Origin: Glycomyces artemisiae
GTDB taxonomy: Bacteria > Actinomycetota > Actinomycetes > Mycobacteriales > Micromonosporaceae
Length of the DNA stretch: 64,000 nucleotides
Reading direction: 5' to 3'
Assembly: GCF_003002955.1 (NCBI RefSeq)
Contig: NZ_PVTJ01000001.1
Location: 868,001 to 932,000 of the forward strand
In this document: one piece after another, positions 43,596 to 51,496 of the stretch
Position numbering within the stretch: position 1 is the first letter of the stretch
Layout: the number at the start of each line of letters is the position of its first letter
Made by a program: the position numbers and the translations under genes
Notes under the pieces: generated by a model
What the model saw: the letters and a program-made list of their open reading frames with translations, nothing else
The model's database searches: none
What the model was told of the DNA's origin: nothing

Positions 43596-44959
43596 GCACG
43601 GAAGTCTGGGGCATCCTCGCGGGTGTCATCCTGACCGTCGGCACCGGCCTCTTCGTGGCCTCCGAATTCGCCCTCGTCAACCTCGACCGGCCCGAACTCG
43701 AACGCCGCCGCTCCCAAGGGGAGAAGGGCCTCGGCCCGAGCATCAAGGCGCTGCGAGTCACCTCCACCCACCTGTCGAGCGCCCAGCTCGGCATCACCCT
43801 CACCACCCTCCTCGCCGGGTACACCTTCGAACCGGCGATCTCCTCGCTCCTGCGCGAACCGCTCCTCGGCCTCGGCGTCACCGAGAGCGCCGTCTCCGGC
43901 GTGGGCGCCGTCGTCTCGATCGTCGTCGCAACGCTGTTCTCGATGATCCTCGGCGAACTGGTCCCCAAGAACTTCGCGCTGGCGGTCCCGCTGGCGACCG
44001 CGAAGCTCGTGGTGCCCTTCCAGATCGGGTTCACCGCGGTCTTCAAGCCGCTGGTGCTGCTGTTCAACGGCACCGCGAACCGCACGATCCGCGCGATGGG
44101 CATCGAGCCCAAAGAGGAGCTGTCGGGGGCGCGCAGCGCCGAGGAGCTGAGCTTCCTCATCCGCCGCTCCGCCACCGAAGGCGCCCTCGACCGCGACGAA
44201 GCGGCGATGCTCCACCGCACGCTCACCTTCTCCAGCCACACCGCCGGAGAGGTGATGACCCCGCGCGTCAACGCGGTCACCTTGGAGCGCACGGCCACCG
44301 CCGCCGACGTCATCGCCGAGGCGGCCCGGACCGGGCACTCCCGGTTCCCCGTCCTGGGGGAGGACGTCGACGACGTCATCGGCGTCGCGCACGTCAAGAC
44401 CGCGTACGGCGTCGAGTTCGACCGCCGCGCCGCCGTTCCCGTCACCGACCTCATGTCCGAGCCGCTCAAGGTCCCCGAGACCGCGGGCGTCGGCTCGCTG
44501 CTGGGGACGCTGCGCGGGCGCGGCTTCCAGATCGCCGTGGTCGTCGACGAGTACGGCGGCACCGCCGGGATCGTCACCCTCGAAGACCTCGTGGAGGAGC
44601 TCCTCGGCGAGGTCCACGACGAGCACGACCGGCGCCGCGCCGACATCGTCAAGCACGCCGACTCCGTCGTCGTCTCCGGCTCCCTGCGGCCCGACGAGCT
44701 CTGGGAGCGCGCCGGAATCCGCATCCCCGAAGGGGAGGACTACGAGACCGTCGCGGGCTACGTCCTCGACGCGCTGGAGCGCATCCCCGCGCTCGGCGAG
44801 GAGATCCGCCTCGAACGCGGCCTCCTCCGCGTGGACCGGCTCACCGGCTCCCGCATCGACCGCCTCCGCTACCTGCCCGACGACCCGGCCACCGACCCGG
44901 CCTTCGGCGGCACGCGCGAGCGCATCCTGGAAACCTTCGAGCAGGAGGCCGACCGATGA
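43592..44959 (+). CDS. DUF21/CNNM-CorC family membrane protein with CBS pair
   Basis: The 455-residue protein has three to four helices of the DUF21 transmembrane domain (GVILTVGTGLFVASEFALVNLDRPELERR; SMILGELVPKNFALAVP), a CBS pair (GEVMTPRVNAVTLE; VVVDEYGGTAGIVTLEDLVEELLGEVHDE) and a C-terminal CorC/HlyC domain (SGSLRPDELWERAGI...RLTGSRIDRLRYL). Relatives export Mg2+ or Co2+; the old name is hemolysin-like. The TTG start lies inside the leader peptide stop, with GAGGTGAG ahead. It overlaps the second family gene by 4 bases, a common actinobacterial tandem pair. Confidence 0.9.
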   Translation: MSTEVWGILAGVILTVGTGLFVASEFALVNLDRPELERRRSQGEKGLGPSIKALRVTSTHLSSAQLGITLTTLLAGYTFEPAISSLLREPLLGLGVTESAVSGVGAVVSIVVATLFSMILGELVPKNFALAVPLATAKLVVPFQIGFTAVFKPLVLLFNGTANRTIRAMGIEPKEELSGARSAEELSFLIRRSATEGALDRDEAAMLHRTLTFSSHTAGEVMTPRVNAVTLERTATAADVIAEAARTGHSRFPVLGEDVDDVIGVAHVKTAYGVEFDRRAAVPVTDLMSEPLKVPETAGVGSLLGTLRGRGFQIAVVVDEYGGTAGIVTLEDLVEELLGEVHDEHDRRRADIVKHADSVVVSGSLRPDELWERAGIRIPEGEDYETVAGYVLDALERIPALGEEIRLERGLLRVDRLTGSRIDRLRYLPDDPATDPAFGGTRERILETFEQEADR

Positions 44960-45993
44960 GCGAGTACGTGCCCGGACTGGTCTGGCTGGTGGTCCTGCTG
45001 GTCGCCAACGCGTTCTTCGTGGGCGCGGAGTTCGCCGTCATCTCGGCCCGCCGCTCCCAGATCGAGCCGCGCGCCGCCGCGGGAAGCCGCGCGGCGAAGA
45101 CGACCCTGTGGGCCATGGAGCACGCGACGCTCATGCTGGCGACGAGCCAGCTCGGCATCACCGTGTGCTCCCTGGTGATCCTGAACGTCTCCGAACCGGC
45201 GATCCACCACCTGCTCGAATACCCGCTCGGCTGGACCGGGCTCACGCCCGCGATGGTCAGCGGGATCGCGTTCGCGGTGGCGCTGCTGGCCGTGACGTTC
45301 CTCCACGTGGTCTTCGGCGAGATGATCCCGAAGAACATCGCGTTCTCCGTGCCCGACCGCGCCGCGCTCCTCCTCGCGCCGCCGCTCGTGCTCGTCTCGC
45401 GGATCGTGCGCCCGCTCATCTGGGCGCTGAACGCGATCGCGAACGGCGTGCTGCGGCTGTTCCGCATCGAGCCGAAGGACGAGGCCCAGAGCGCCTACAC
45501 CATCGACGAGGTCGCGACCATCGTCGAGGAGTCGCAGCGCGAGGGCACCCTCGTCGACGACTCCGGGACGCTCGCGGCCGCGTTCGAGTTCACCGAGAAG
45601 ACGGTGGCCGACGTGGAGGTCCCGCTCGCCGACCTGGTGCTCCTGCCCGCGGGCGCGACCCCGCGCCAGGTGCAGGAGGCGGTCTCCGACAGCGGGTACT
45701 CCCGCTACGTCCTGGAGAACGGCGGCGCGCCGCACTCGTACCTGCACCTCAAGGACGTGCTGGACCTCACCGGCCCGGCCGACCTCGACGCGCCGATCCC
45801 CGCCGACCGCTTCCGGGACCTCCCCGCGGTCGACGCCGCGGCCGAGCTGGAGGACGCGCTCGCGCAGATCCGCTCCCAGAACGCCCACGTCGCCCGCGTC
45901 GCGGACGCCTCCGGCGCCGTCACCGGCGTGCTCTTCCTCGAAGACATCATCGAAGAGCTCATCGGCGAAGTGCAGGACGCCGCCAGCGCGTGA
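44956..45993 (+). CDS. DUF21/CNNM-type membrane protein with CBS pair
   Basis: The 345-residue second member of the pair has the DUF21 domain (LLVANAFFVGAEFAVISARRSQIEPRA; HVVFGEMIPKNIAFSVPDRAALLLAPP) and a CBS pair (VPLADLVLLPAGATPRQVQEAV; GAVTGVLFLEDIIEELIGEVQDAAS). The CorC C-terminal domain present in its neighbour is absent, so the two may form a heteromeric transporter. Start and previous stop overlap (ATGA). A perfect hairpin follows. Confidence 0.9.
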   Translation: MSEYVPGLVWLVVLLVANAFFVGAEFAVISARRSQIEPRAAAGSRAAKTTLWAMEHATLMLATSQLGITVCSLVILNVSEPAIHHLLEYPLGWTGLTPAMVSGIAFAVALLAVTFLHVVFGEMIPKNIAFSVPDRAALLLAPPLVLVSRIVRPLIWALNAIANGVLRLFRIEPKDEAQSAYTIDEVATIVEESQREGTLVDDSGTLAAAFEFTEKTVADVEVPLADLVLLPAGATPRQVQEAVSDSGYSRYVLENGGAPHSYLHLKDVLDLTGPADLDAPIPADRFRDLPAVDAAAELEDALAQIRSQNAHVARVADASGAVTGVLFLEDIIEELIGEVQDAASA

Positions 45994-45999
45994 GTCCCC

Positions 46000-46031
46000 G
46001 ACCGGCCGCGCGGTCCGCCGCGCGGCCGGTC
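46000..46031 (+). terminator. Terminator hairpin after the DUF21 gene pair
   Basis: Fourteen-base perfect arms GACCGGCCGCGCGG and its complement enclose the loop TCCG, 7 bases past the stop. Confidence 0.8.
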
Positions 46032-46090
46032 TCACAGATTCCCGTTCCGCTTGACTTCCCGCAGGGGACCGCGTAGCGTCGGCCCTATAC

Positions 46091-46135
46091 ATGCAAGCAT
46101 TGCAATATGATATTGATTTTGAAAGCGAGTTTCAA
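46091..46135 (+). promoter_or_regulatory. AT-rich regulatory region of the CDF gene with two inverted repeats
   Basis: This is an AT-rich island in GC-rich DNA. TGCAAGCATTGCA (46092-46104) is a 5+3+5 palindrome. TTGAAAGCGAGTTTCAA (46119-46135) is a 6+5+6 palindrome reaching the A of the start codon, similar in form to Fur/Zur boxes. Metal-responsive repression by an ArsR- or Zur-type protein encoded elsewhere is likely. Confidence 0.5.
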
Positions 46136-47082
46136 TGGGCCACGGACACGACCACGGTGCAGCCGCTCACGCGGGCGGACGCCACGCCTGGCGGCTGCGG
46201 GCCGCGCTCGCGCTGATCGGCGTCTTCTTCGTGGTCGAACTCGTCTTCGGCCTGCTCTCCGGTTCCCTGTCGCTGCTCTCGGACGCCGGGCACATGGCCG
46301 CCGACGTCACCACCCTCACCGCCGCCCTGGTCGCCACCCGCCTCGCCGTGCGCCCCGACACCACCGGCCGCCGCTCCTACGGCTCCTACCGCGCCGAGAT
46401 GTTCGCCTCCGCGTTCGCGGTCCTCGTCATGCTCGGCGTGGCCGTCTACATCGTCGCTGAGGCGATCGGCCGGATCGGCGCGTCCCCTGAGATCCAGGTC
46501 GGCCCGATGCTGGTGGTCGGCGCGCTCGGCCTGGCCGTGAACATCGCCGCGATGGCCCTCCTGCGCGCGGGCGCGGGGGAGAGCCTCAACGTCAAGGGCG
46601 CGTACCTCGAAGTCATGGCCGACACGGCCGGGTCGGTCGGCGTCATCGTCGCGGGCGTCCTGGTCGCGACCACCGGCCAGGCCGTGTGGGACACCGGTGT
46701 GGCCCTGGCGATCGGCGTGTTCGTCGTGGCCCGCGCACTGCCCTTGGGCCGCCAGGTGCTCGCGATCCTCGCCCAGCACGCCCCGCCCGGGATCGAGCCG
46801 GCGCGGGTCGCCGGGTCGCTCGCCGGGATCGACGGCGTGCGCGAGGTCCACGACGTGCACGTCTGGACCCTCACCTCCGGGATGCACGTCGGCACCGCGC
46901 ATCTGGTCACCGAGCCGGGCGCCGACGGCCACGCCGTCCTCGACCGCGCCCAGGACCTCCTGCGCGCGGACTGGGGCATCGACCACCCCACGGTCCAGGT
47001 CGAACCGGCCGCCCACGCCGGGTGCGACGAACCGGGCCGCTGCCCGGTCCCCAAGGAGGTCACGGTCCCCAAGGAGCTCTAG
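46135..47082 (+). CDS. Cation diffusion facilitator metal exporter (CzcD-like)
   Basis: The 315-residue CDF transporter has a His-rich N-terminus (MGHGHDHGAAAHAGGRH), six helices, and the transport-site motifs SDAGHMAADV in helix 2 and LEVMADTAGSV in helix 5, where the usual first His of HxxxD is Glu. The C-terminal cytosolic domain (REVHDVHVWTLTSGMHVGTAHLV) is the dimeric metal-sensing fold. It exports Zn2+ or related divalent metals by proton exchange. No good Shine-Dalgarno is seen; an operator-like repeat overlaps the start. Its TAG interlocks with the convergent gene stop (CTAG). Confidence 0.9.
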   Translation: MGHGHDHGAAAHAGGRHAWRLRAALALIGVFFVVELVFGLLSGSLSLLSDAGHMAADVTTLTAALVATRLAVRPDTTGRRSYGSYRAEMFASAFAVLVMLGVAVYIVAEAIGRIGASPEIQVGPMLVVGALGLAVNIAAMALLRAGAGESLNVKGAYLEVMADTAGSVGVIVAGVLVATTGQAVWDTGVALAIGVFVVARALPLGRQVLAILAQHAPPGIEPARVAGSLAGIDGVREVHDVHVWTLTSGMHVGTAHLVTEPGADGHAVLDRAQDLLRADWGIDHPTVQVEPAAHAGCDEPGRCPVPKEVTVPKEL

Positions 47083-48014
47083 CAGCAGGCGATGCCCACT
47101 GCGGCCGCGACCGGCGCGGCCATGATCAGGAGCGGCGCCGCGAGCGCCGCGAGGTTCCCGCCGAGGATCGTCCCGACCCCGGCGGGGCCGGGTCCGCTCC
47201 GCTCGCCGAGGAGCCGTTCGATCCGTGCGACGGTGTCGCCGCCGCTCGCGGCCATCGCCCGCGGCGGCACCTGCGCCGCGGCCACATGGAGGAGGCTCGC
47301 GGCGAGCGTGCGCCGCCCGGCCGCCCGCGCGGCGGTGTCGTCGGCGGCCATCTCCACCAGGTGCGCAACGTGATCCGGCATTCTCGCGAACAGCGGCACG
47401 GCCCGGAACGCCCGGCCCGCCGCCTCGGCGACGAGCGCGATCAGGTGGTGCCGCCCGGCCAGGTGCGCCCGCTCGTGCGCCACGACGGCCCGCAGCTGCG
47501 GCCGGTCCAGGAGCGCGACGGCCCCTGACGTGAGCGCGATGAGGCCCCCGCGGCCGGGCAGGCAGAACGCGGCGACCCGCGAGTCGTCGACCACGCTCGC
47601 CCCGGACACGGGCTCCACGTGGCATCCGGACAGCATGCGCCGCAACAGGTCCCGCTCCCGCCCGGCCTCCCGCGCCACGGCCGCGAGCGTCCCGAGCGCC
47701 CGCGCGGGCACTCCGAACACGAGCACGACCGCGATGGAGCCGAGTGCGATCGCACCGAACGTCCCGTAGTGCTCCCGCAGCTCCGTGAGGCAGTGCCACG
47801 CGAAGCCGCGCGGGCCGCCGTCGTGGACCTCCAAGGGCACCACCAGGACCGCGCCCGCGAGCACGACCGCCAGGAGCCACGACCCCGCGAGCGCGAACCA
47901 CGACGCGATCGCCAGCCGCGGCAGCGACGAGACCCACCGGGCCCGCTCCAGCACGCGCGGCCCGTACCAGCCGAGCACGGCCGCATAGGAGAGGAGGAGT
48001 CCGGCGGCGATCAC
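47079..48014 (-). CDS. M56-family membrane zinc metalloprotease (BlaR1-like)
   Basis: The 311-residue protein has several membrane helices and the zinc motif VVAHERAHLAGRHH (HExxH), with a downstream Glu in VEMAADDTAAR as third ligand candidate. It lacks the penicillin-binding sensor domain of true BlaR1, like most actinobacterial M56 proteins paired with BlaI. It probably transmits an envelope or metal signal by cleaving or inactivating the partner repressor. The GTG overlaps the BlaI stop by 4 bases. Confidence 0.88.
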   Translation of the reverse strand: MIAAGLLLSYAAVLGWYGPRVLERARWVSSLPRLAIASWFALAGSWLLAVVLAGAVLVVPLEVHDGGPRGFAWHCLTELREHYGTFGAIALGSIAVVLVFGVPARALGTLAAVAREAGRERDLLRRMLSGCHVEPVSGASVVDDSRVAAFCLPGRGGLIALTSGAVALLDRPQLRAVVAHERAHLAGRHHLIALVAEAAGRAFRAVPLFARMPDHVAHLVEMAADDTAARAAGRRTLAASLLHVAAAQVPPRAMAASGGDTVARIERLLGERSGPGPAGVGTILGGNLAALAAPLLIMAAPVAAAVGIACC

Positions 48015-48376
48015 GACGGCCGTCCTTCGGCCTCGTCCATCAGGGCCTTGAGCTGCGCCAGCTCCTCCAGCGAGATCTTCCCGATGAACCGCAGGAGCGT
48101 CGCGCCGCGGTCGGCCGAGGACTCCAGGACCGACGCCATGGCCTCGGCGTCGAAGTCCTCCCGGGCGAGCGCCGGGCGGTACGCCCAGGCGCGGCCGACG
48201 CGCTCGCGCGTCACGATGTCCTTGCGGTGCAGGTTGTCCAGCACGGTCATCACGGTCGTGTAGGCCGGTTCGGGCTCCCGTTCGAGGGCCTCCAGGACCC
48301 CGCGCACGGTCACCGCCTCCGCGGCGCCCCACAGCACCGCCATGATCGCCGCCTCCAGCTCCCCGAGCCGCCGCAT
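48011..48376 (-). CDS. BlaI/MecI/CopY-family repressor
   Basis: The 121-residue winged-helix repressor reads MRRLGELEAAIMAVLWGAAEAVTVRGVLEAL, then the recognition region AYTTVMTVLDNLHRKDIVTRERVGRAWAYRP, and a C-terminal dimerisation part (LLRFIGKISLEELAQLKALMDEAEG). It pairs with the downstream M56 protease in the standard order. The ATG at 48376 has GGGGG upstream on the minus strand; an in-frame TTG 12 bases earlier is an alternative. Confidence 0.9.
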   Translation of the reverse strand: MRRLGELEAAIMAVLWGAAEAVTVRGVLEALEREPEPAYTTVMTVLDNLHRKDIVTRERVGRAWAYRPALAREDFDAEAMASVLESSADRGATLLRFIGKISLEELAQLKALMDEAEGRPS

Positions 48377-48484
48377 CCGCGCCCCCAAATCGTCCGTGAG
48401 CGCCCATCGTAGTGCCGGGCGGCGCGGAGCCGGAGCGCCGGAGGACCCGGCCGGCGCCGCCGCCCGGCTCGGGCATCGCGTCTC

Positions 48485-48515
48485 GCGGGCGCCATGCAGA
48501 CAGCATGGCGCCCGC
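48485..48515. terminator. Perfect 13-bp stem-loop upstream of the BlaI gene
   Basis: Arms GCGGGCGCCATGC and its complement flank the loop AGACA. It lies in the 329-bp gap between the divergent BlaI and GT4 genes, so its role as terminator or attenuator is unclear. Confidence 0.45.
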
Positions 48516-48571
48516 GCCGGACCTTGCGGAGTCCGACTGAGAGGGCGATCGGCTCTCGTTCCGGCTCCTAA

Positions 48572-48605
48572 GCGAAAGCCCCGGCTCACAGGCCGGGGCT
48601 TTCGC
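48572..48605 (+). terminator. Terminator-like hairpin, near-copy of the one at 59888
   Basis: Fourteen-base arms GCGAAAGCCCCGGC/GCCGGGGCTTTCGC enclose TCACAG. The central 28 bases match the tRNA-associated hairpin at 59888-59915 with two changes. A second hairpin (48528-48568, GGAG...CTCC with inner GAGAG/CTCTC) precedes it, so a small structured RNA is possible, but no RNA family is recognisable. Confidence 0.55.
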
Positions 48606-48705
48606 GCTGGCGGACCTTACCGGCTGTTACCACGACCCTCCGCCGTAGGTCAAAGCCTCGCTCGCCCTGGACCCGACCGAGCCGAGTCGGAATAGTCTCG
48701 CCCCC

Positions 48706-49911
48706 ATGCGTTTTCTGGAGCTCACCAACGACTTTCCGCCTAACCCCATGTTCGGGGCCGGTATCCATGTCGCCGATCTGGTGAAGGGGCTGGCCGAGAA
48801 CGGGCACCGTGCCCTTGTCGCCACGCGCAAGGCCGATGGCCCGGTCCGCCGCACGCTGCATGGAGGCCTGGTCGAGGTCGTGAACGCGGGCGAGCGGCAT
48901 GATGCGGACAGCCCGCTGTCCAAAGGAGACCATCTGCACCCGCGCTGGTTCATGGCTGATCGACTGGCGTACAACCATGCGCTGCTCGGCCCGCTGGACG
49001 AGTCGGAGTCCGGGTTCGACATCGTCCACAACCACGATCCGATCATGGTGCCGCTTGCATGCGAGGCGGCCGAAGCCAACGATGCGCCGCTGCTGACCAC
49101 GGTCCATCTCGCGGACGTGGTCATGGAGCGATCAGGGGTGTCGCGTCCTCGCTGGATCGACCGGCATGTGATGCGGGCGTTGGAGCTCGAGGGATACCGC
49201 CGCTCATCGCTCATCCTGGCGCCGTCTGAGGCGACGGCGGGTCTGCTGCGGGACGAATACCCTTGGTGCGCTGACAAGGTCGCGGTCGTGGAGCTCCCTT
49301 GTGGCGATCGCCCCTCTGCTAAGACCTCCTATGAGATGGCGGGCCCGGCGCAGATCCTGGTGGTGAGCCGTCTCGACCCGAACAAGGGGCTGGTTCCCCT
49401 GATCCAGGCGCTCGGCGAGCTGCCGCCGGGCACGGTCGAATGCACGGTGATCGGGGCCGGCGGCATGCGGGAGCGACTGAGAGAAGCCGCAGCCGCAGCC
49501 GGTGTGACGCTGCACTTCCGCGGTGCCCTGCCCCGTGAAGAGGTGCTCGGCGCCTACCGAGAGGCCGATCTCCTGGTGGCCCCCTCGCCGCTGGAGACGT
49601 ACGGCCTGGTGCTCCAGGAGGCCATGGGGGCCGGGCTTCCCGTGGTGGCCACCGACATTCCAGCGTTCACCGAGCGGATCGACGACGGCGTCAACGGCCT
49701 GCTGGTGCCCGTCGCCTCCGGTGAAGCCGGGCTCGGTCCGGACGTCTCGGCCGTGGCTGCGGCCGTACGCAGGCTCATCGCCTCTGCGGACCTGCGCCGC
49801 GACCTCGGCAAGGCCGCCCGCGAACGCGAGATCAAGTCCACCCGGGCGTACGCGGATGAGATCGTCACCACGCTTCGGGCCATGGATCTGGATGCATGGC
49901 AGAGCGCCTAG
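48706..49911 (+). CDS. GT4-family glycosyltransferase
   Basis: The 401-residue GT-B enzyme has an N-domain beginning RFLELTNDFPPNPMFGAGIHVADLVKGL and the C-domain donor site ILVVSRLDPNKGLVPLIQAL, then EADLLVAPSPLETYGLVLQEAMGAGLPVVATDIPAFTE (conserved Glu pair of GT4). It uses a nucleotide sugar; the acceptor is unknown. TAGTCT (48693-48698) lies 7 bases before the ATG with no ribosome-binding site, suggesting leaderless expression. Codon use is less GC-biased than in flanking genes, hinting at transfer. It is upstream of the P450-RiPP operon, which has its own promoter. Confidence 0.85.
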   Translation: MRFLELTNDFPPNPMFGAGIHVADLVKGLAENGHRALVATRKADGPVRRTLHGGLVEVVNAGERHDADSPLSKGDHLHPRWFMADRLAYNHALLGPLDESESGFDIVHNHDPIMVPLACEAAEANDAPLLTTVHLADVVMERSGVSRPRWIDRHVMRALELEGYRRSSLILAPSEATAGLLRDEYPWCADKVAVVELPCGDRPSAKTSYEMAGPAQILVVSRLDPNKGLVPLIQALGELPPGTVECTVIGAGGMRERLREAAAAAGVTLHFRGALPREEVLGAYREADLLVAPSPLETYGLVLQEAMGAGLPVVATDIPAFTERIDDGVNGLLVPVASGEAGLGPDVSAVAAAVRRLIASADLRRDLGKAAREREIKSTRAYADEIVTTLRAMDLDAWQSA

Positions 49912-49959
49912 TTTGTCCGGAAATTTCGTCAGGAGACCGTCAGACCCACTTGGAAACCC

Positions 49960-49988
49960 TTGACCCGCAGCCGGATCCGCCATAGATT
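49960..49988 (+). promoter_or_regulatory. Promoter of the precursor-P450 operon
   Basis: TTGACC (49960-49965), a 17-base spacer and TAGATT (49983-49988) form a good sigma-70-type promoter. The transcript would start near 49995, about 33 bases before the precursor ATG. Confidence 0.7.
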
Positions 49989-50027
49989 CAATGGCACCGT
50001 TCAACGATCGAGGAAGGGTGATGGACC

Positions 50028-50114
50028 ATGAAGATCATCAACCGCATTCTCCGCCGCAAGTCCCAGCGCATGGCTGGACGCAACCAGTGGCCGCCGGAAC
50101 ACTTCTACGGCTAA
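50028..50114 (+). CDS. 28-residue RiPP precursor peptide (P450-modified type)
   Basis: The peptide starts MKIINRILRRKSQRMAGR and ends NQWPPEHFYG before a TAA. The first 18 residues are basic and amphipathic (leader-like). The last ten carry Trp21, His25, Phe26 and Tyr27, the aromatic pattern that P450 enzymes cross-link in biarylitides, cittilins and atropopeptides. AGGAAGG (50011-50017) lies 10 bases ahead, and a promoter is 40 bases upstream. The P450 gene follows after 63 bases. I see no protease or transporter gene next to it, as in other minimal P450-RiPP operons. The cross-link pattern is unknown. Confidence 0.7.
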   Translation: MKIINRILRRKSQRMAGRNQWPPEHFYG

Positions 50115-50125
50115 GTCGATCGAAG

Positions 50126-50155
50126 ACGGGGCGCGTCGAGGCGAACGCGCCCCGT
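50126..50155 (+). terminator. Intra-operon hairpin between precursor and P450 genes
   Basis: Perfect 11-base arms ACGGGGCGCGT/ACGCGCCCCGT enclose an 8-base loop and lack a T-run. Its place after a short precursor gene suggests partial termination or mRNA protection, giving more precursor than enzyme transcript. Confidence 0.6.
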
Positions 50156-50177
50156 TCGCACGTCCGAAGGAGGCGCA

Positions 50178-51455
50178 TTGAGCGAGGACTCGGGCTCGCG
50201 CCCGCCCGGGCCGCACGGGCTGTTCGGGAACCAGCGCGCGTACCAGCGCGACAGGATCGGATTCCTCCTGCGTAACCAGCGCGAGTACGGCGATGTGTTC
50301 AGCTTCAGCGACGTCTCCACGGTCGTCCTGGACCCCGCCCTCATCCAGCAGCTCCACGCGCGCACCAATGCGGAGTTCGCCTCCGAGGTCTCGATGTTCT
50401 CGGACAAGGGGCGCTTCGAGCGGCTGCTGAGCACCATCCCGACCACCATGGCCGCCCGCCGCAAGGGCTGGCGCGGCGTCAACAGATCCGCGTCGGCCCG
50501 GCACGCCGCCCGCCTGGTCGACGCGTTCGACCGGGTGATGAAAGAGACCGGCGGCCGCGAGGTCGACGCCAACGACGTCATGATGCGGGCCGCCGGATTC
50601 GCCGTGGCCGACTTCATCTTCGGTGGTGACGGCCGCGACGTCGCGCCGATCGTGGACGCCGTCGACCGGGCCGTCCGCGCCACGCAGGTGCTGATGGACC
50701 GCCCGTACCGGCTCCCGTCCTGGCTCGCCACCCCCGGCCGCGTCCGGATGCGCCGCGGCGCGCAGGGACTGCGCGAGGCGATCGCCGACCGCGTCGCCGC
50801 CCGCCGGGACCTGCCTCCGGAAGACGGCCCGCGCGATCTGCTGGACGTATTCCTCGAATCCTCCCCGGGCGACCCCGAGCACGTCCACATGCCCCTGAAC
50901 CTGATGCTCCGCGCCGGGTACGGCGCACCGGGCGCCGCTCTCACCTGGGCCGCAAGGCAGCTCGCCCTATACCCCGAACACGCCCGGGCCCTCCGTGAGG
51001 AGGCCGAGTCGCTCGGCGACCCCACGGCTCCCGGCCGCCCGCTCGCCGAAGCCTTCGTCAAGGAGGTACTGCGCATGTACCCGCCCAGCTGGTTCGGCGG
51101 ACGCGAGGTCGCGGCGCCCGCGGAACTCGGCGGCTGGCGATTTGAGCCGGGCGAGCAGATCATGTTCAGCCCCTATGTGGTGCACCGCGATCCGCGCTGG
51201 TGGGACCGGCCCGAGGAGTTCCTCCCGGAACGCTGGGACGGCCCGGAGTCCCCGCACGCCCGCCACGCCTACATCCCCTTCGGCGCCGGTCCCCGCATCT
51301 GCATCGGGAACCAGCTCGCCATGATGGAGCTGACCCTGAGCGTCTCCAGGCTGGCCCACCGCTACGCCATCGAGCTCGCGAACCCCGACATCCCGATGGT
51401 CCCGCAGACGATCCTGCGCCCCCTTGGTCTGCGGGCCAGCTTCGCACCCGTCTGA
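50178..51455 (+). CDS. Cytochrome P450, predicted RiPP cross-linking enzyme
   Basis: The 425-residue P450 has the K-helix EXXR motif (VKEVLRMYPPSW), the PERW-type region FLPERWDG and the heme loop FGAGPRICIGNQ with ligand Cys375. The I-helix reads AGYGAPGAAL (246-255) where ordinary P450s have AGxETT, so the acid-alcohol pair used to activate oxygen is missing. The TTG start at 50178 has GAAGGAGG directly ahead. Lying right behind a 28-residue aromatic-tailed peptide gene, it probably couples aromatic side chains rather than hydroxylating a metabolite. No ferredoxin gene is adjacent. Confidence 0.85.
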   Translation: MSEDSGSRPPGPHGLFGNQRAYQRDRIGFLLRNQREYGDVFSFSDVSTVVLDPALIQQLHARTNAEFASEVSMFSDKGRFERLLSTIPTTMAARRKGWRGVNRSASARHAARLVDAFDRVMKETGGREVDANDVMMRAAGFAVADFIFGGDGRDVAPIVDAVDRAVRATQVLMDRPYRLPSWLATPGRVRMRRGAQGLREAIADRVAARRDLPPEDGPRDLLDVFLESSPGDPEHVHMPLNLMLRAGYGAPGAALTWAARQLALYPEHARALREEAESLGDPTAPGRPLAEAFVKEVLRMYPPSWFGGREVAAPAELGGWRFEPGEQIMFSPYVVHRDPRWWDRPEEFLPERWDGPESPHARHAYIPFGAGPRICIGNQLAMMELTLSVSRLAHRYAIELANPDIPMVPQTILRPLGLRASFAPV

Positions 51456-51496
51456 CCTGGCCTGCGAGCCGTCGAAGATCAGGTTGGCCAACTACC

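Noticed and set aside
48528..48568. Hairpin followed by a terminator, considered as a riboswitch or tRNA fragment
   Set aside because: It lacks conserved riboswitch or tRNA T-loop sequence, and the following gene appears leaderless from a start further downstream. It was kept only as a note on the terminator.
48706..51455. GT4 gene as part of the RiPP operon
   Set aside because: The precursor-P450 unit has its own clear promoter at 49960-49988, and the GT4 gene appears to be transcribed from its own leaderless start. A functional link is possible but not shown.
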